Below are positions 9,155 to 16,936 of a stretch of 64,000 bases of DNA, piece after piece. Both the position numbers and the translations under genes were made by a program. Each line of letters begins with the position of its first letter. The stretch's first letter is position 1. Origin of the DNA: Streptosporangium saharense (GTDB lineage Bacteria; Actinomycetota; Actinomycetes; Streptosporangiales; Streptosporangiaceae); the NCBI RefSeq assembly GCF_014203715.1, contig NZ_JACHJP010000001.1, positions 536,432-600,431 on the forward strand, read 5' to 3'. The notes under the pieces were generated by a model. It made no database searches. It worked only from the letters and a program-made list of their open reading frames with translations, and was not told the DNA's origin.

Positions 9155-9973
9155 ATGACCACGGACGATCCCCATCCCCGAAGGACCGCGCGGACGGCCC
9201 TCCTTCTCCTGATCGTCCTGCTCGGCCTCACGCTCGACCTCCCCACCACCGCCCCGGTGCGGGCCACGGCGGTCAGCCGTACGGTCGTCAAGGAGAAGCA
9301 GGAGAAGAACGTGGTGCGGACCGTCGTCGGGCTCGGGGACTCGGTGCCCGCGGGGTCCGCCTGCGACTGCGACCCCTACGTCTCCCTGGTCGGCGACGCC
9401 CTGGCCACCCGGCAGGGCACCGGCGTCGCCACCGAGAACCTCGCGGCCGCGGGGCTCACCACCCGGGGACTGCTCGACCAGCTCGACGACGACACGACCA
9501 GGCGAACCCTGCTCGCCGCCGACCTGACGATCATCACGATCGGCGCCAACGACTTCGACAGCGGCACGGTCACCGACGACGCCTGCGGCCCCGGCAACGA
9601 CCTGGCCTGCTACCACGACGATCTGGTACGGCTACGCGCCAACATGGACGCCATCCTCGCCAGGGTGCGCGCCCTGCGACCCCGCCGTGAGACCCGCGTC
9701 CTCGTCACCGGCTACTGGAACGTCTTCATGGACGGTGCCATGGCACGGGCCGAGGGAACGGCCTACGTGACCAACAGCGACAGCCTCACCCGCGCGGTCA
9801 ACGCGACCCTCGCCGCGTCGGCCGACGCCGCGGGCGCCCGGTACGTGGACCTCTACACGCCCTTCAAGAACGGTGGCGACGACACCGCCCTGCTCGCCGA
9901 GGACGGCGACCACCCCGCCGCGACCGGCCACAGACTGATCGCCCGCGAGGTGCTCTCGGCGATCTTCCGCTGA
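9155..9973 (+). CDS. Secreted SGNH/GDSL hydrolase
   Basis: The 272-residue product has an N-terminal signal or anchor helix (TALLLLIVLLGLTLDLP, about residues 12-30). SGNH blocks are in order: GLGDSVPAG with the catalytic Ser (block I), a Gly in the NLAAAGLTT region (block II), GANDF (block III) and DGDHPAATGH with catalytic Asp and His (block V). The paired cysteines CDC and later C-C resemble disulfide-bonded actinomycete esterases of the SGNH type. Substrates may be acyl esters outside the cell. The start MTTDDPHPRR at 9155 has an AAGAG-like site; the frame also stays open upstream. Confidence 0.85.
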   Translation: MTTDDPHPRRTARTALLLLIVLLGLTLDLPTTAPVRATAVSRTVVKEKQEKNVVRTVVGLGDSVPAGSACDCDPYVSLVGDALATRQGTGVATENLAAAGLTTRGLLDQLDDDTTRRTLLAADLTIITIGANDFDSGTVTDDACGPGNDLACYHDDLVRLRANMDAILARVRALRPRRETRVLVTGYWNVFMDGAMARAEGTAYVTNSDSLTRAVNATLAASADAAGARYVDLYTPFKNGGDDTALLAEDGDHPAATGHRLIAREVLSAIFR

Positions 9974-9979
9974 CCGGCG

Positions 9980-10756
9980 TCAGGGAGCCCAGACGTAGGG
10001 GGTGGTCGTGGTCACGGCGTGGAAACCGAGCCGGGTCAGGATCGGCCTGCTCTCGTCGGAGGCGTCCACCTGGAGATAGCGCACCCCACGCGAGGCCGCC
10101 CTGCGCGCCCGCTCCGCGACCAGCGCCCGGTAGATGCCCTTGCCCCGCCAGGAGGCCAGCGTCGAACCACCCCAAAGTGAGGCGAACTCCGTGCCCGGCC
10201 GGTAGGCCAGCCACGCCGCGGAGACCACCTGCCCGTCGGCCTCGGCGACCAGCACGGTCAGGTCGTCCGGCGCGGCGGCCAGCCGTGCCGCGAGGTCGTC
10301 GACAAGCCACCCCATGTCGGTCTCCCACACCTGGGACTCCATCGCGGCGATGCGCCGCAGGTCGGCGAGGCTGTGGACCTCCCGCAGGACGACCCCGGCG
10401 GGCAGAACCGGCTCGGCCGCGGTCTCGGCAACCAGGCCGATCATGACCGTCTCGGTCTCCTCGGCCTGGAAACCGGCCTTGACCAGCCGTTCCACGATGT
10501 CCTCCGGGTGGTCGTGCCCCCGGGTCTTCCACTCGACCGCCTCACCGCGCGCCGCGAAGAAGTCGCGCTGCCTGGCGATCAGTTTGTCCAGCGCCGCGCC
10601 CTCGATCCCCAGGTCACGGGGGCCGGTCACCAGACCCCGATGCTCGCCGACGACCCGCAGCACCGGGCCGTCCTTCTCATGGGAGACACCGGCCGCGGGC
10701 CTGGGAGGGACACCGCGCATCTGCTGGTCATAGACGTTCAAAAGGCCGCGGATCAT
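9980..10756 (-). CDS. GNAT-family N-acetyltransferase
   Basis: The protein has 258 residues from the ATG at 10756 (MIRGLLNVYDQQMRG). The C-terminal half is a GNAT fold. GGSTLASWRGKGIYRALV, near residues 205-222, is the acetyl-CoA pyrophosphate-binding motif A, followed by YLQVDASDESRPILTRLGF, a typical motif B. The N-terminal part is unrelated in sequence and may bind the acceptor. Upstream in-frame sequence to 10966 lacks coding character. It faces the SGNH gene convergently with only a 6-bp gap. The substrate is unknown. Confidence 0.85.
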   Translation of the reverse strand: MIRGLLNVYDQQMRGVPPRPAAGVSHEKDGPVLRVVGEHRGLVTGPRDLGIEGAALDKLIARQRDFFAARGEAVEWKTRGHDHPEDIVERLVKAGFQAEETETVMIGLVAETAAEPVLPAGVVLREVHSLADLRRIAAMESQVWETDMGWLVDDLAARLAAAPDDLTVLVAEADGQVVSAAWLAYRPGTEFASLWGGSTLASWRGKGIYRALVAERARRAASRGVRYLQVDASDESRPILTRLGFHAVTTTTPYVWAP

Positions 10757-10927
10757 ATCCCGAGCGTACCGGCGAGGGACGGAGCACACGCTAGGCCCAG
10801 GAAATCGTTCTCGGCGGGCGGACACGGACGGGAAGGAACACGGCGTGGCTTTGCGGAACGTTAACCCCGAACCCCGGTCGCATCGGGCAGAGTAGGAGGG
10901 GGGCCGCGATCGAGGGAGAAGAACATC

Positions 10928-11041
10928 GTGGTTCTGCCTGGCGGGGGTGGTCTCTGGCGGAGACACACCCGGTTTCCCGCCGTCGCGCTGTGGATCCTGA
11001 TGACGCTGCTGAACGTCTACGAATTCCTGATGACCTTCTGA
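10928..11041 (+). CDS. Small membrane protein (37 aa)
   Basis: A GTG start at 10928 lies 7-8 bases after a strong GAGGGAG site. The product begins MVLPGGGGLWRRHTRF, followed by one hydrophobic helix (FPAVALWILMTLLNVYEFL). The stop codon is built into the left arm of a perfect 14-bp hairpin, so the transcript ends immediately after it. The good ribosome site, membrane helix and terminator together support a real small gene. No function is known. Confidence 0.6.
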   Translation: MVLPGGGGLWRRHTRFPAVALWILMTLLNVYEFLMTF

Positions 11042-11071
11042 AGCGCCGCCGCCCCGCGCGGCGGCGCTTCA
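11039..11071 (+). terminator. Hairpin at the end of the small membrane gene
   Basis: A perfect 14-bp stem (TGAAGCGCCGCCGC at 11039-11052 and its complement at 11058-11071) with a 5-nt loop contains the TGA stop of the preceding 37-residue gene. There is no long T run, as is common for actinomycete terminators. Confidence 0.7.
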
Positions 11072-11173
11072 GAGCACCGGGAACCACGGCGGGGTGTCCG
11101 GCCGTTGAACGCGGTGTCAGGTTGACCGCCTCCCACCCCCGGTCGGAGGCAGCCTCACAGGAGTGTGCGCACC

Positions 11174-11443
11174 ATGGCAGTGACCGGCATAATCTCCGCC
11201 CTCATCGTCGGTCTCGTGGTCGGAGTCCTCGGACGGCTCGTCGTCCCCGGCCGACAGAACATCCCGATCTGGCTCACCATCGTGATCGGCATCATCGCCG
11301 CGCTGATCGGCACGGCCATCGCGACCGTGCTCGGCGTGGCCAGCACCCGAGGGATCGACTGGATCGAACTGATCATCCAGATCGCCCTGGCCGCCGTCGG
11401 CGTCGCTTTGGCAGCGGGCCAGTACGGCAGGCGCCGCCCGTAG
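11174..11443 (+). CDS. GlsB/YeaQ/YmgE-family stress-response membrane protein
   Basis: The 89-residue protein has three hydrophobic helices. It shows the transglycosylase-associated (GlsB/YeaQ/YmgE) pattern: GIISALIVGLVVGVLGRLVVPG, then IPIWLTIVIGIIAALIGT. The ATG at 11174 is chosen because AGGAG at 11159-11163 is spaced 10 bases from it; the GTG at 11165 is too close. Members are small membrane proteins induced by envelope or acid stress, with unclear biochemistry. A strong terminator follows 14 bp after the stop. Confidence 0.85.
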   Translation: MAVTGIISALIVGLVVGVLGRLVVPGRQNIPIWLTIVIGIIAALIGTAIATVLGVASTRGIDWIELIIQIALAAVGVALAAGQYGRRRP

Positions 11444-11457
11444 CCGCCCTCCACGAG

Positions 11458-11502
11458 AACGAACGTGGCCCCCACCCACATCGGGCGGGGGCCACGTTCG
11501 TT
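11458..11502 (+). terminator. Strong intrinsic-type hairpin
   Basis: A perfect 16-bp stem (AACGAACGTGGCCCCC at 11458-11473 with its complement at 11487-11502) encloses a 13-nt loop. It follows the GlsB-type gene and precedes, convergently, the Spo0M gene. It may serve both strands. Confidence 0.85.
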
Positions 11503-11624
11503 TCACCGTTCAGGCAACCGAGCCATCTGAGAACTGTTCAGAACCGTCCGGTGGCCGAGCTGCGGAATCACCGGAGACCAGGCGTGAAGGTCGAACGGCC
11601 AGAACCACGTGATGACCGGACCTA

Positions 11625-12650
11625 TCAGTCGTCGTCGCCCTCGTCGTCACCCTCGAAGATCTCCTCGACGATCTCACCGGCGACGAAGCCGCCCACCACA
11701 CCGGCCGCCCCGGCCGCCGCGACCGTGCCCCACCCGGGCCCGCCACCATGGTGACCGCCGTGGTGACCGCCATGGTGATGGTCCCCATGGTGCCCTCCGT
11801 ATCCTCCGTGGCCCCCATGGGCATAGGGGTCGTGGTGACCGTACGGGTCATGGTGACCGGACTGGAAAGCGCCGTGACCGCCCTGGGCCAGACCGGCGAG
11901 CCAGCCGTTGATCTCCGCGGCCCAGTCGCGGTGCGGCGCCCCGTGATGGTCGGTCTGCCAGTGGGCGTAGACGTCGCCGCCGTGGCTGTAACCACCGGAG
12001 CGCTTGTCGGCCTCCAGGATGATGTCGATGCCGCCGGGGTTGGTGACGAAGGTCAGCTCGACCTCGTTGATCCGCCCCGAGTACGCGGGCGGCGGATAGA
12101 ACTCGATCTCCTGGTAGAAGGGGAGCTGCTGGTGGACGCCACGGATGTGGCCCATCTCCAGGTCGGCGCTCTTGAAGTGGAACCCGAGCTGGGAGAAGGC
12201 CCGCAGCACCGCCTCCTGGGAGGGCAGCGGCTCGACCACCAGCGGGTCCAGGTCGCCCTTGTCCACCGCGGCGGCGATGGCCAGCTCGGTGCGCACCCCC
12301 AGGGCCATGCCGTGCAGGTGCTGCCCACCGATCTCGGAGATCGGCGCCTCCCAAGGAACCGGGATCTGGAAGGGGATCACCCTGTCCTGTCCGGTGCGCA
12401 GGGAGAACGGCCCGGAGACCGTGGCGTGGTGGAACTCCAGCAGCCCGACGTGCTCTCCTTCGCCGCGCTCGGACTCGGCCCGGGCGACCAGCCCGAGCGC
12501 GACGTACTCGATCTCGGCGTCGAAGTCACCCCCCTTGATGCGCACCTCGCCGTGCAGCGCCCCACCGGGCTGCACGCGCGGGGTGGACAGGACCGTGTCC
12601 ACCGAGGGACCTCCGACACCGAAGGCGCCCAGCATCCGTTTGAAGATCAC
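11625..12650 (-). CDS. Spo0M-family sporulation-control protein
   Basis: The 341-residue protein begins MIFKRMLGAFGVGGPSVDTV, the usual Spo0M start. An arrestin-like beta-sandwich follows, with PGGALHGEVRIKGG near residue 28 and FPIPVPWEAPI-type segments near residue 95. The central PFYQEIEFYPPPAYSG motif is well conserved in the family. The last 90 residues are a His/Gly-rich tail (GGHGGYGGHHGDHHHGGHH) followed by an acidic end (EIFEGDDEGDDD), an unusual extension that could bind metal. Family members affect sporulation and membrane processes. The gene is monocistronic. Confidence 0.9.
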   Translation of the reverse strand: MIFKRMLGAFGVGGPSVDTVLSTPRVQPGGALHGEVRIKGGDFDAEIEYVALGLVARAESERGEGEHVGLLEFHHATVSGPFSLRTGQDRVIPFQIPVPWEAPISEIGGQHLHGMALGVRTELAIAAAVDKGDLDPLVVEPLPSQEAVLRAFSQLGFHFKSADLEMGHIRGVHQQLPFYQEIEFYPPPAYSGRINEVELTFVTNPGGIDIILEADKRSGGYSHGGDVYAHWQTDHHGAPHRDWAAEINGWLAGLAQGGHGAFQSGHHDPYGHHDPYAHGGHGGYGGHHGDHHHGGHHGGHHGGGPGWGTVAAAGAAGVVGGFVAGEIVEEIFEGDDEGDDD

Positions 12651-12827
12651 AGCTTCCTCTCCTGCTACCGATGCGTGTGAGATGTGATCATCTGCCCAAA
12701 CGGCCGCGCCACCACCGGAGTTCCCAACGACCGGATGCGGCCACCCTCCGGTTGGGGCCGTGCGTTTTCGCGGGTAGGAACCGTCTCACGTCGGCACGGC
12801 GGTGGGGAGCACGGGGATGAGCCGTAC

Positions 12828-13526
12828 ATGGGGACGGTTGTGAGGGGTGGGTTTCGGTGGGTTTCTGACCTGCTGTTTGATTTTGGGGAGAACCGGCACG
12901 GGGTGCTGCCCGCTCTGCTGGTGGTGCTGACCGTCACGACCGGGCTCGTGGACGCGCTCAGTTTCCTCGGGTTGAGCCGGGTCTTCGTCGCCAACATGAC
13001 CGGAAACGTGGCCTTTCTCGGATTCGCCCTGGCCGGGGACCCGCAGTTGTCGGTGTGGGCCCCGCCCCTGGCCGTCGCCGTCTTCACTGCGGGGGCCTGG
13101 AGCACCGGGCGCCTGGCCCGGTGGATGCCGGACGCGCGGCGGGAGTTCACGATCCTCACGGCCGCGCACGCGCTCCTGGTCGCGGTGGCCCTCGTGGTCG
13201 CCCTGCTCGCGGGTCACCGCACGGTGGGTGTCCGGGCGGCGCTGATCGCCCTTTTGGGGTACGGCATGGGCCTGCAGAACGCCGCGGCGCGTCGGCTCGC
13301 GGTGCCCGACCTGGTGACCATCACCGTCCTGACCAGCACCCTCACCCGCCTGGCCGCCGACCCGCCGGAACGGGCAGGGCTGCGCCGTTCGGTCTCGATC
13401 GCCGCCCTGTTCACCGGAGCCCTGGCGGGCGCCGCCCTCTTCCTGAACCTCGGCGCCGTACCGGTCCTGGCCCTCGCCGTGGCCCTTCTCACGGTCGTGA
13501 CCTTCGCCTCGCGTTCCCGGTCATGA
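12828..13526 (+). CDS. YoaK/DUF1275-family membrane protein
   Basis: From the ATG at 12828 the protein has 232 residues and six hydrophobic segments. LLVVLTVTTGLVDALSFLGLSRVFVANMTGN is the DUF1275 hallmark near residues 25-55, and YGMGLQNAAARRLAVPDLVTITV is its second conserved stretch. The family consists of putative transporters of unknown substrate. GGGGA at 12813-12817 is a possible ribosome site; the frame is also open upstream to 12684. Its stop overlaps the convergent gene's stop (13521-13526). Confidence 0.85.
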   Translation: MGTVVRGGFRWVSDLLFDFGENRHGVLPALLVVLTVTTGLVDALSFLGLSRVFVANMTGNVAFLGFALAGDPQLSVWAPPLAVAVFTAGAWSTGRLARWMPDARREFTILTAAHALLVAVALVVALLAGHRTVGVRAALIALLGYGMGLQNAAARRLAVPDLVTITVLTSTLTRLAADPPERAGLRRSVSIAALFTGALAGAALFLNLGAVPVLALAVALLTVVTFASRSRS

Positions 13527-14060
13527 CGCGTTCTGCGGAACTCCCGTGTGCGATGCCCTGACCCATTTCTCGTCGACCTTTTCTCCGAAGAGCGACTCGG
13601 CGGTGATCAGGGCGGCCCTGGCCCAGTCGTCCTTCCATGTGTCGTATCCCGCGGGTGTGGCGGAAATCCATTTATTGACGCTTTCGATGTCGGGTTCTGG
13701 AATGAATTCCCAGTCGAAGGGATCGAAGAAAATCGCGGGTTTTTCGCCCGTGACGTAGGTGATTCCGGGCGGCGTGGTGTCGCTCCAATGGACGCTCAGA
13801 CACGGTCCGTACTGGGCGAGAGGTCGCAGGACATCGTTCGTTGGGCAGCCGTTGGGCTGAATCACCAGCGTGCCTTTGCCGAGACGGCCGACAAGCAGGC
13901 GAAGCTCGGGAAGCAGGGCGAGAGTGGTGGGCTCCGCCTCGGTGGCGGCCACGCCGTACGCGGCCAGGACGTCGTGGGGTGACGTGGCCGAACACCATGT
14001 CAAACCATCCACGTAGCCAAACTCGTCATTGAACCAGGTGAGATACTTGTCGTCGATCAC
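13521..14060 (-). CDS. DUF6461-like hypothetical protein
   Basis: The 179-residue protein starts MIDDKYLTWFNDEFGYVDGLTWCSATSPHDVLAAYG. This resembles the DUF6461-type proteins common in Streptosporangiales, which typically read 'W...GYC...V.G.TP.EVL'. No catalytic motif or membrane segment is visible, and acidic and aromatic residues are abundant. It converges with the YoaK-type gene, with overlapping stop codons, and diverges from the peptide/methyltransferase cassette that begins at 14377. The function is unknown, and the family assignment is by eye. Confidence 0.6.
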   Translation of the reverse strand: MIDDKYLTWFNDEFGYVDGLTWCSATSPHDVLAAYGVAATEAEPTTLALLPELRLLVGRLGKGTLVIQPNGCPTNDVLRPLAQYGPCLSVHWSDTTPPGITYVTGEKPAIFFDPFDWEFIPEPDIESVNKWISATPAGYDTWKDDWARAALITAESLFGEKVDEKWVRASHTGVPQNAS

Positions 14061-14376
14061 GGGTTTTCGCCTTTCTTATTTTGAATTCGGCGTGTAGCCG
14101 GTCATCGACTTCGTTCCTTCCCGGAACGGGTCTTTCCCAACAGTCCGATCCGCGTTCACACGGGACAGGATGGCGACAACATCTCCGAATTACCATGGAG
14201 AGCCGCACGTCGCCATTGCGTACAGACCAGACTTACCGCCCCACACATCGCCCATCATCCCAGAGATCTCGTAATACCGTGGTTATTGAATTGTTTCTCC
14301 CTGGTATCTCATCGTGAGATTACGATGACCGCGAGCGCTCCAGATTGGGGGCAGGCGAGGAAAGGAAGACAGCCGA
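14061..14376. promoter_or_regulatory. Upstream region of the peptide/methyltransferase cassette
   Basis: The 316 bp between the divergent genes at 14060 and 14377 contain no reading frame I would support. They are less GC-rich than the surroundings and include a perfect 15-bp inverted repeat (ATCTCA-TCG-TGAGAT, 14306-14320), 56 bp before the first peptide start. It is a candidate operator for the cassette; no adjacent regulator gene is obvious. Confidence 0.45.
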
Positions 14377-14472
14377 ATGGGAGACCACGAAGGCAAGCTG
14401 ACGCCGGCGCACTCGGACGGTGCCGTCCCACATGGAAAGCACGAGAAGCCGAACGAGGGCCCGAAGAAGTGA
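14377..14472 (+). CDS. Putative RiPP precursor peptide 1 (imiditide-like, 31 aa)
   Basis: A strong site, AAAGGAAG at 14361-14368, precedes ATG 14377. The peptide begins MGDHEGK and ends KHEKPNEGPKK, with Asp14-Gly15 in the segment SDGAVPHGKH. It is highly charged and has no Cys. The stop overlaps the GTG start of the next gene by GTGA (14469-14472). The paralogous peptide at 15678 shares the first seven residues and an aligned D-G-x-x-P-x-G-K-H segment. Known biology: PCMT-like peptide aspartate methyltransferases convert a precursor Asp, often before Gly, to aspartimide in imiditides and other RiPPs. I infer that Asp14 is the modified residue. Confidence 0.7.
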   Translation: MGDHEGKLTPAHSDGAVPHGKHEKPNEGPKK

Positions 14473-15626
14473 GCATGCAGCGGGAGCTGCGTGATCTGTT
14501 GATGGAGACGGGGATGCTGACCCCGGACTGGGAGACCGCCTTCGAGACGGTTCCCCGGCATCTCTTCCTGCCCGAGGTGATGTGGCCCGCCACTGAGAAG
14601 GGGCATATCACCGTCTCCAGGACCAACGATCCCGATGGGTGGTGGCACTGGGCCGACGCCGACGTGCCCATCGTCACCCAGTGGGACGACGGCCGTCACA
14701 CCGGCTCCGCGCCCGGCGCGCTGGCCACCAGCTCCAGCTCGATGCCCACCGCCGTGCTGCTCATGTTCGACGAACTGTCGGTGTTCGATGGAGCGAGGGC
14801 GCTGGAGATCGGCACCGGCACCGGCTGGTGTGCCGCCCTGCTGTCGGCTCGGCTCGGCGAGGCGAACGTCACCTCCGTCGAGATCGACGAGGCGGTGGCC
14901 GACACCGCGCGCAAGGCCCTGGAGGTCGCCGGTTGGCACCCCGAGGTCGTCACCGGGGACGGCCTGCTCGGCTGGCCGGAGGGCGCGCCGTACGATCGCA
15001 TCCTCGTGACGGTCGGCGTTCACGAGGTTCCCCGGGCCTGGATCGAGCAGACCAGGCCCGGCGGGGTGATCGTGATGCCCTGGGGCACCCGCTACAGCGG
15101 GCAGAACGCCGTCGTCCGGTTGGTCGTCGCCGACGACGGCACCGCCAGCGGGCGGTTCTCCAGGGCCACCCGGTTCATGCACGTGCGTTCCCAACGTCTG
15201 GACTGGCCCGAGTTCGATGACTACCTCCCCGGAGAGGGATGGCCCGCCGACACACGCAGCTCGACCACGGATCTGCCATCCGCGCAGATCATCGACGAAT
15301 CCGACTACGCCGCCTCCGACTTCGCGATCAGTCTCCTGGTGCCCGACTGCGTCCGTACTTTCGCGCGCAGCCCACAGGGGGTGCAGACCATGTGGCTGTA
15401 CGGCCTGGCCGACCGGTCCTGGGCGGCGGTGTACTTCGACGAGGACTCGCAGGTCTACCAGGGCGGTCCGCGCAATCTGTGGGATGAGGTTGAGAGCGCG
15501 CATCGGTGGTGGGTCGAGCGGGGAAGGCCGGGGCACGAGGAGTTCGGCCTGACCGTCACCGCCGATGGACGCCAGGAAGTATGGCTGGGCGAGCCATCCA
15601 CGCCCGTGCCGCATATCGTTTCTTGA
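14469..15626 (+). CDS. PCMT-like peptide aspartate O-methyltransferase 1
   Basis: The 385-residue enzyme starts at GTG 14469, coupled to the upstream peptide. The N-terminal helical part contains ETVPRHLFLPEVMWP, a hallmark of protein-isoaspartate methyltransferase homologues. ALEIGTGTGWCAALL (about 111-125) is SAM motif I, TSVEID the acidic motif, and PGGVIVMPWG the post-motif strand. After the Rossmann fold comes a C-terminal extension of about 150 residues (ending VTADGRQEVWLGEP) not present in housekeeping PCMT but found in RiPP-associated members. The role inferred is methylation of an Asp side chain in the adjacent peptide, leading to aspartimide. No ATP-grasp or LanM gene lies nearby. 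Confidence 0.8.
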   Translation: MSMQRELRDLLMETGMLTPDWETAFETVPRHLFLPEVMWPATEKGHITVSRTNDPDGWWHWADADVPIVTQWDDGRHTGSAPGALATSSSSMPTAVLLMFDELSVFDGARALEIGTGTGWCAALLSARLGEANVTSVEIDEAVADTARKALEVAGWHPEVVTGDGLLGWPEGAPYDRILVTVGVHEVPRAWIEQTRPGGVIVMPWGTRYSGQNAVVRLVVADDGTASGRFSRATRFMHVRSQRLDWPEFDDYLPGEGWPADTRSSTTDLPSAQIIDESDYAASDFAISLLVPDCVRTFARSPQGVQTMWLYGLADRSWAAVYFDEDSQVYQGGPRNLWDEVESAHRWWVERGRPGHEEFGLTVTADGRQEVWLGEPSTPVPHIVS

Positions 15627-15677
15627 TCATCACAAGCTCCCGAGCTGGGAGCCCGCCAGAGGAAGGAAGGCACGCGC

Positions 15678-15794
15678 ATGGGAGACCACGAAGGCAAACC
15701 GGCCGAAGACCGACCGAAGGGGCCGGAGTTGGATGGGGGAGCGCCGAGGGGTAAGCACGCGAAGCCGGAGCCAAAGCCGGAGTCCGAGAAGTGA
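15678..15794 (+). CDS. Putative RiPP precursor peptide 2 (imiditide-like, 38 aa)
   Basis: The ATG at 15678 follows a GGAAGGAAGG site. The 38-residue peptide repeats the start MGDHEGK and carries LDGGAPRGKHAKP, which aligns without gaps to SDGAVPHGKHEKP of peptide 1. Asp19-Gly20 matches Asp14-Gly15. The middle differs in length and sequence. It ends in a Lys/Glu/Pro-rich tail and overlaps the next gene by GTGA (15791-15794), exactly as in the first unit. The conserved ends and variable middle fit a leader/core precursor. Confidence 0.7.
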   Translation: MGDHEGKPAEDRPKGPELDGGAPRGKHAKPEPKPESEK

Positions 15795-16933
15795 CCTTGG
15801 AGGCCGGGCGGCGGGAGCTGCGTGGGCTCGACTGGGAGGCGGCCTTCGAGGAGGTTCCTCGGGAGCTGTTCCTGCCCGAGACGATGTGGCCGGACGGTGG
15901 GAGTGCCGTCTCCAGGGCCGACGATCCTGAAGGGTGGCGGCGCTGGGCCGACGCCAATGTGCCGATCGCCACCCAGTGGGACGACGGCCTCCACACCGGC
16001 ACCGACCCCGGCCAGGTGGCCAGCAGTTCGAGCTCCGCTCCAAGCCTGGTGTTCTGGATGTTCGCCGAGCTGTCGGTGTTCGACGGGGCGAAGGTGCTGG
16101 AGGTCGGCACCGGTACGGGGTGGTGCGCAGCCCTGCTGTCGGCCCGGCTCGGCGAGGCGAACGTCACCTCCGTCGAGATCGACGAGGCGGTGGCCGAGGT
16201 CGCGTGCGGGGCGCTGACCTCGGCCGGGTGGCATCCGAGGCTCGTCGTCGGGGACGGCCTGCTCGGCTGGCCGGGGGGCGCGCCGTACGATCGCATCCTC
16301 GTGACGGCGGGTGTGCGGAACGTGCCGCGGGCGTGGATCGAGCAGACCCGGCCCGGTGGGGTGATCGTGATGCCCTGGGGGACTCGCTACAGCGGGCAGA
16401 GCGCCGTCGCCCGGTTGGTCGTCAACGGCGACGGCACCGCCGGTGGGCGGTTCTCCTGGGCCACCCGGTTCATGCACGTGCGTTCCCAGCGCCTGGAGTG
16501 GCCCGACCACGAGGACTATCTCTCCCCGGGCGAGGACTGGCCCGACGGCACTCGCCGCTCGATCACCGGCGTGCCGGTCGCGGAGGTCGTGGACGAGTCG
16601 GGCTACGAGGCGTTCGACTTCGTGCTCGGCCTGCTGGTTCCCGAGTGCGCCCGCACCTACGCGCGCAGCCCTCGGGGAGTGCAGACGATGTGGCTGTACG
16701 GCCTGGCCGACCGGTCGTGGGCGGCGGTGTATTTCGACGGGGACTCGCGGGTCTACCAGGGTGGTCCGCGCAGTTTGTGGGACGAGGTTGAGGTGGCGTA
16801 TCGGTGGTGGGTCGAGCGGGGGAGGCCGGGGCACGAGGAGTTCGGCCTGACCGTCACCGCCGATGGACGCCAGGAGGTGTGGCTTGGCGGGCCGTCGGCG
16901 CCGGTGCCGTGTGCCGCGTCAGCCGTACGGTAG
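15791..16933 (+). CDS. PCMT-like peptide aspartate O-methyltransferase 2
   Basis: This 380-residue paralogue of the enzyme at 14469 is alike along its whole length: EEVPRELFLPETMWP, VLEVGTGTGWCAALL, TSVEIDEAVAEVA, PGGVIVMPWGTRYSG, and the same C-terminal extension with VQTMWLYGLADRSWAAVYF. GTG 15791 overlaps the stop of peptide 2. The whole peptide-enzyme unit has been duplicated, and the two copies have diverged mainly in the peptide middle and the enzyme N-terminus. It ends 3 bp from the convergent methyltransferase stop at 16937. The function is inferred as for copy 1. Confidence 0.8.
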   Translation: MTLEAGRRELRGLDWEAAFEEVPRELFLPETMWPDGGSAVSRADDPEGWRRWADANVPIATQWDDGLHTGTDPGQVASSSSSAPSLVFWMFAELSVFDGAKVLEVGTGTGWCAALLSARLGEANVTSVEIDEAVAEVACGALTSAGWHPRLVVGDGLLGWPGGAPYDRILVTAGVRNVPRAWIEQTRPGGVIVMPWGTRYSGQSAVARLVVNGDGTAGGRFSWATRFMHVRSQRLEWPDHEDYLSPGEDWPDGTRRSITGVPVAEVVDESGYEAFDFVLGLLVPECARTYARSPRGVQTMWLYGLADRSWAAVYFDGDSRVYQGGPRSLWDEVEVAYRWWVERGRPGHEEFGLTVTADGRQEVWLGGPSAPVPCAASAVR

Positions 16934-16936
16934 ACG

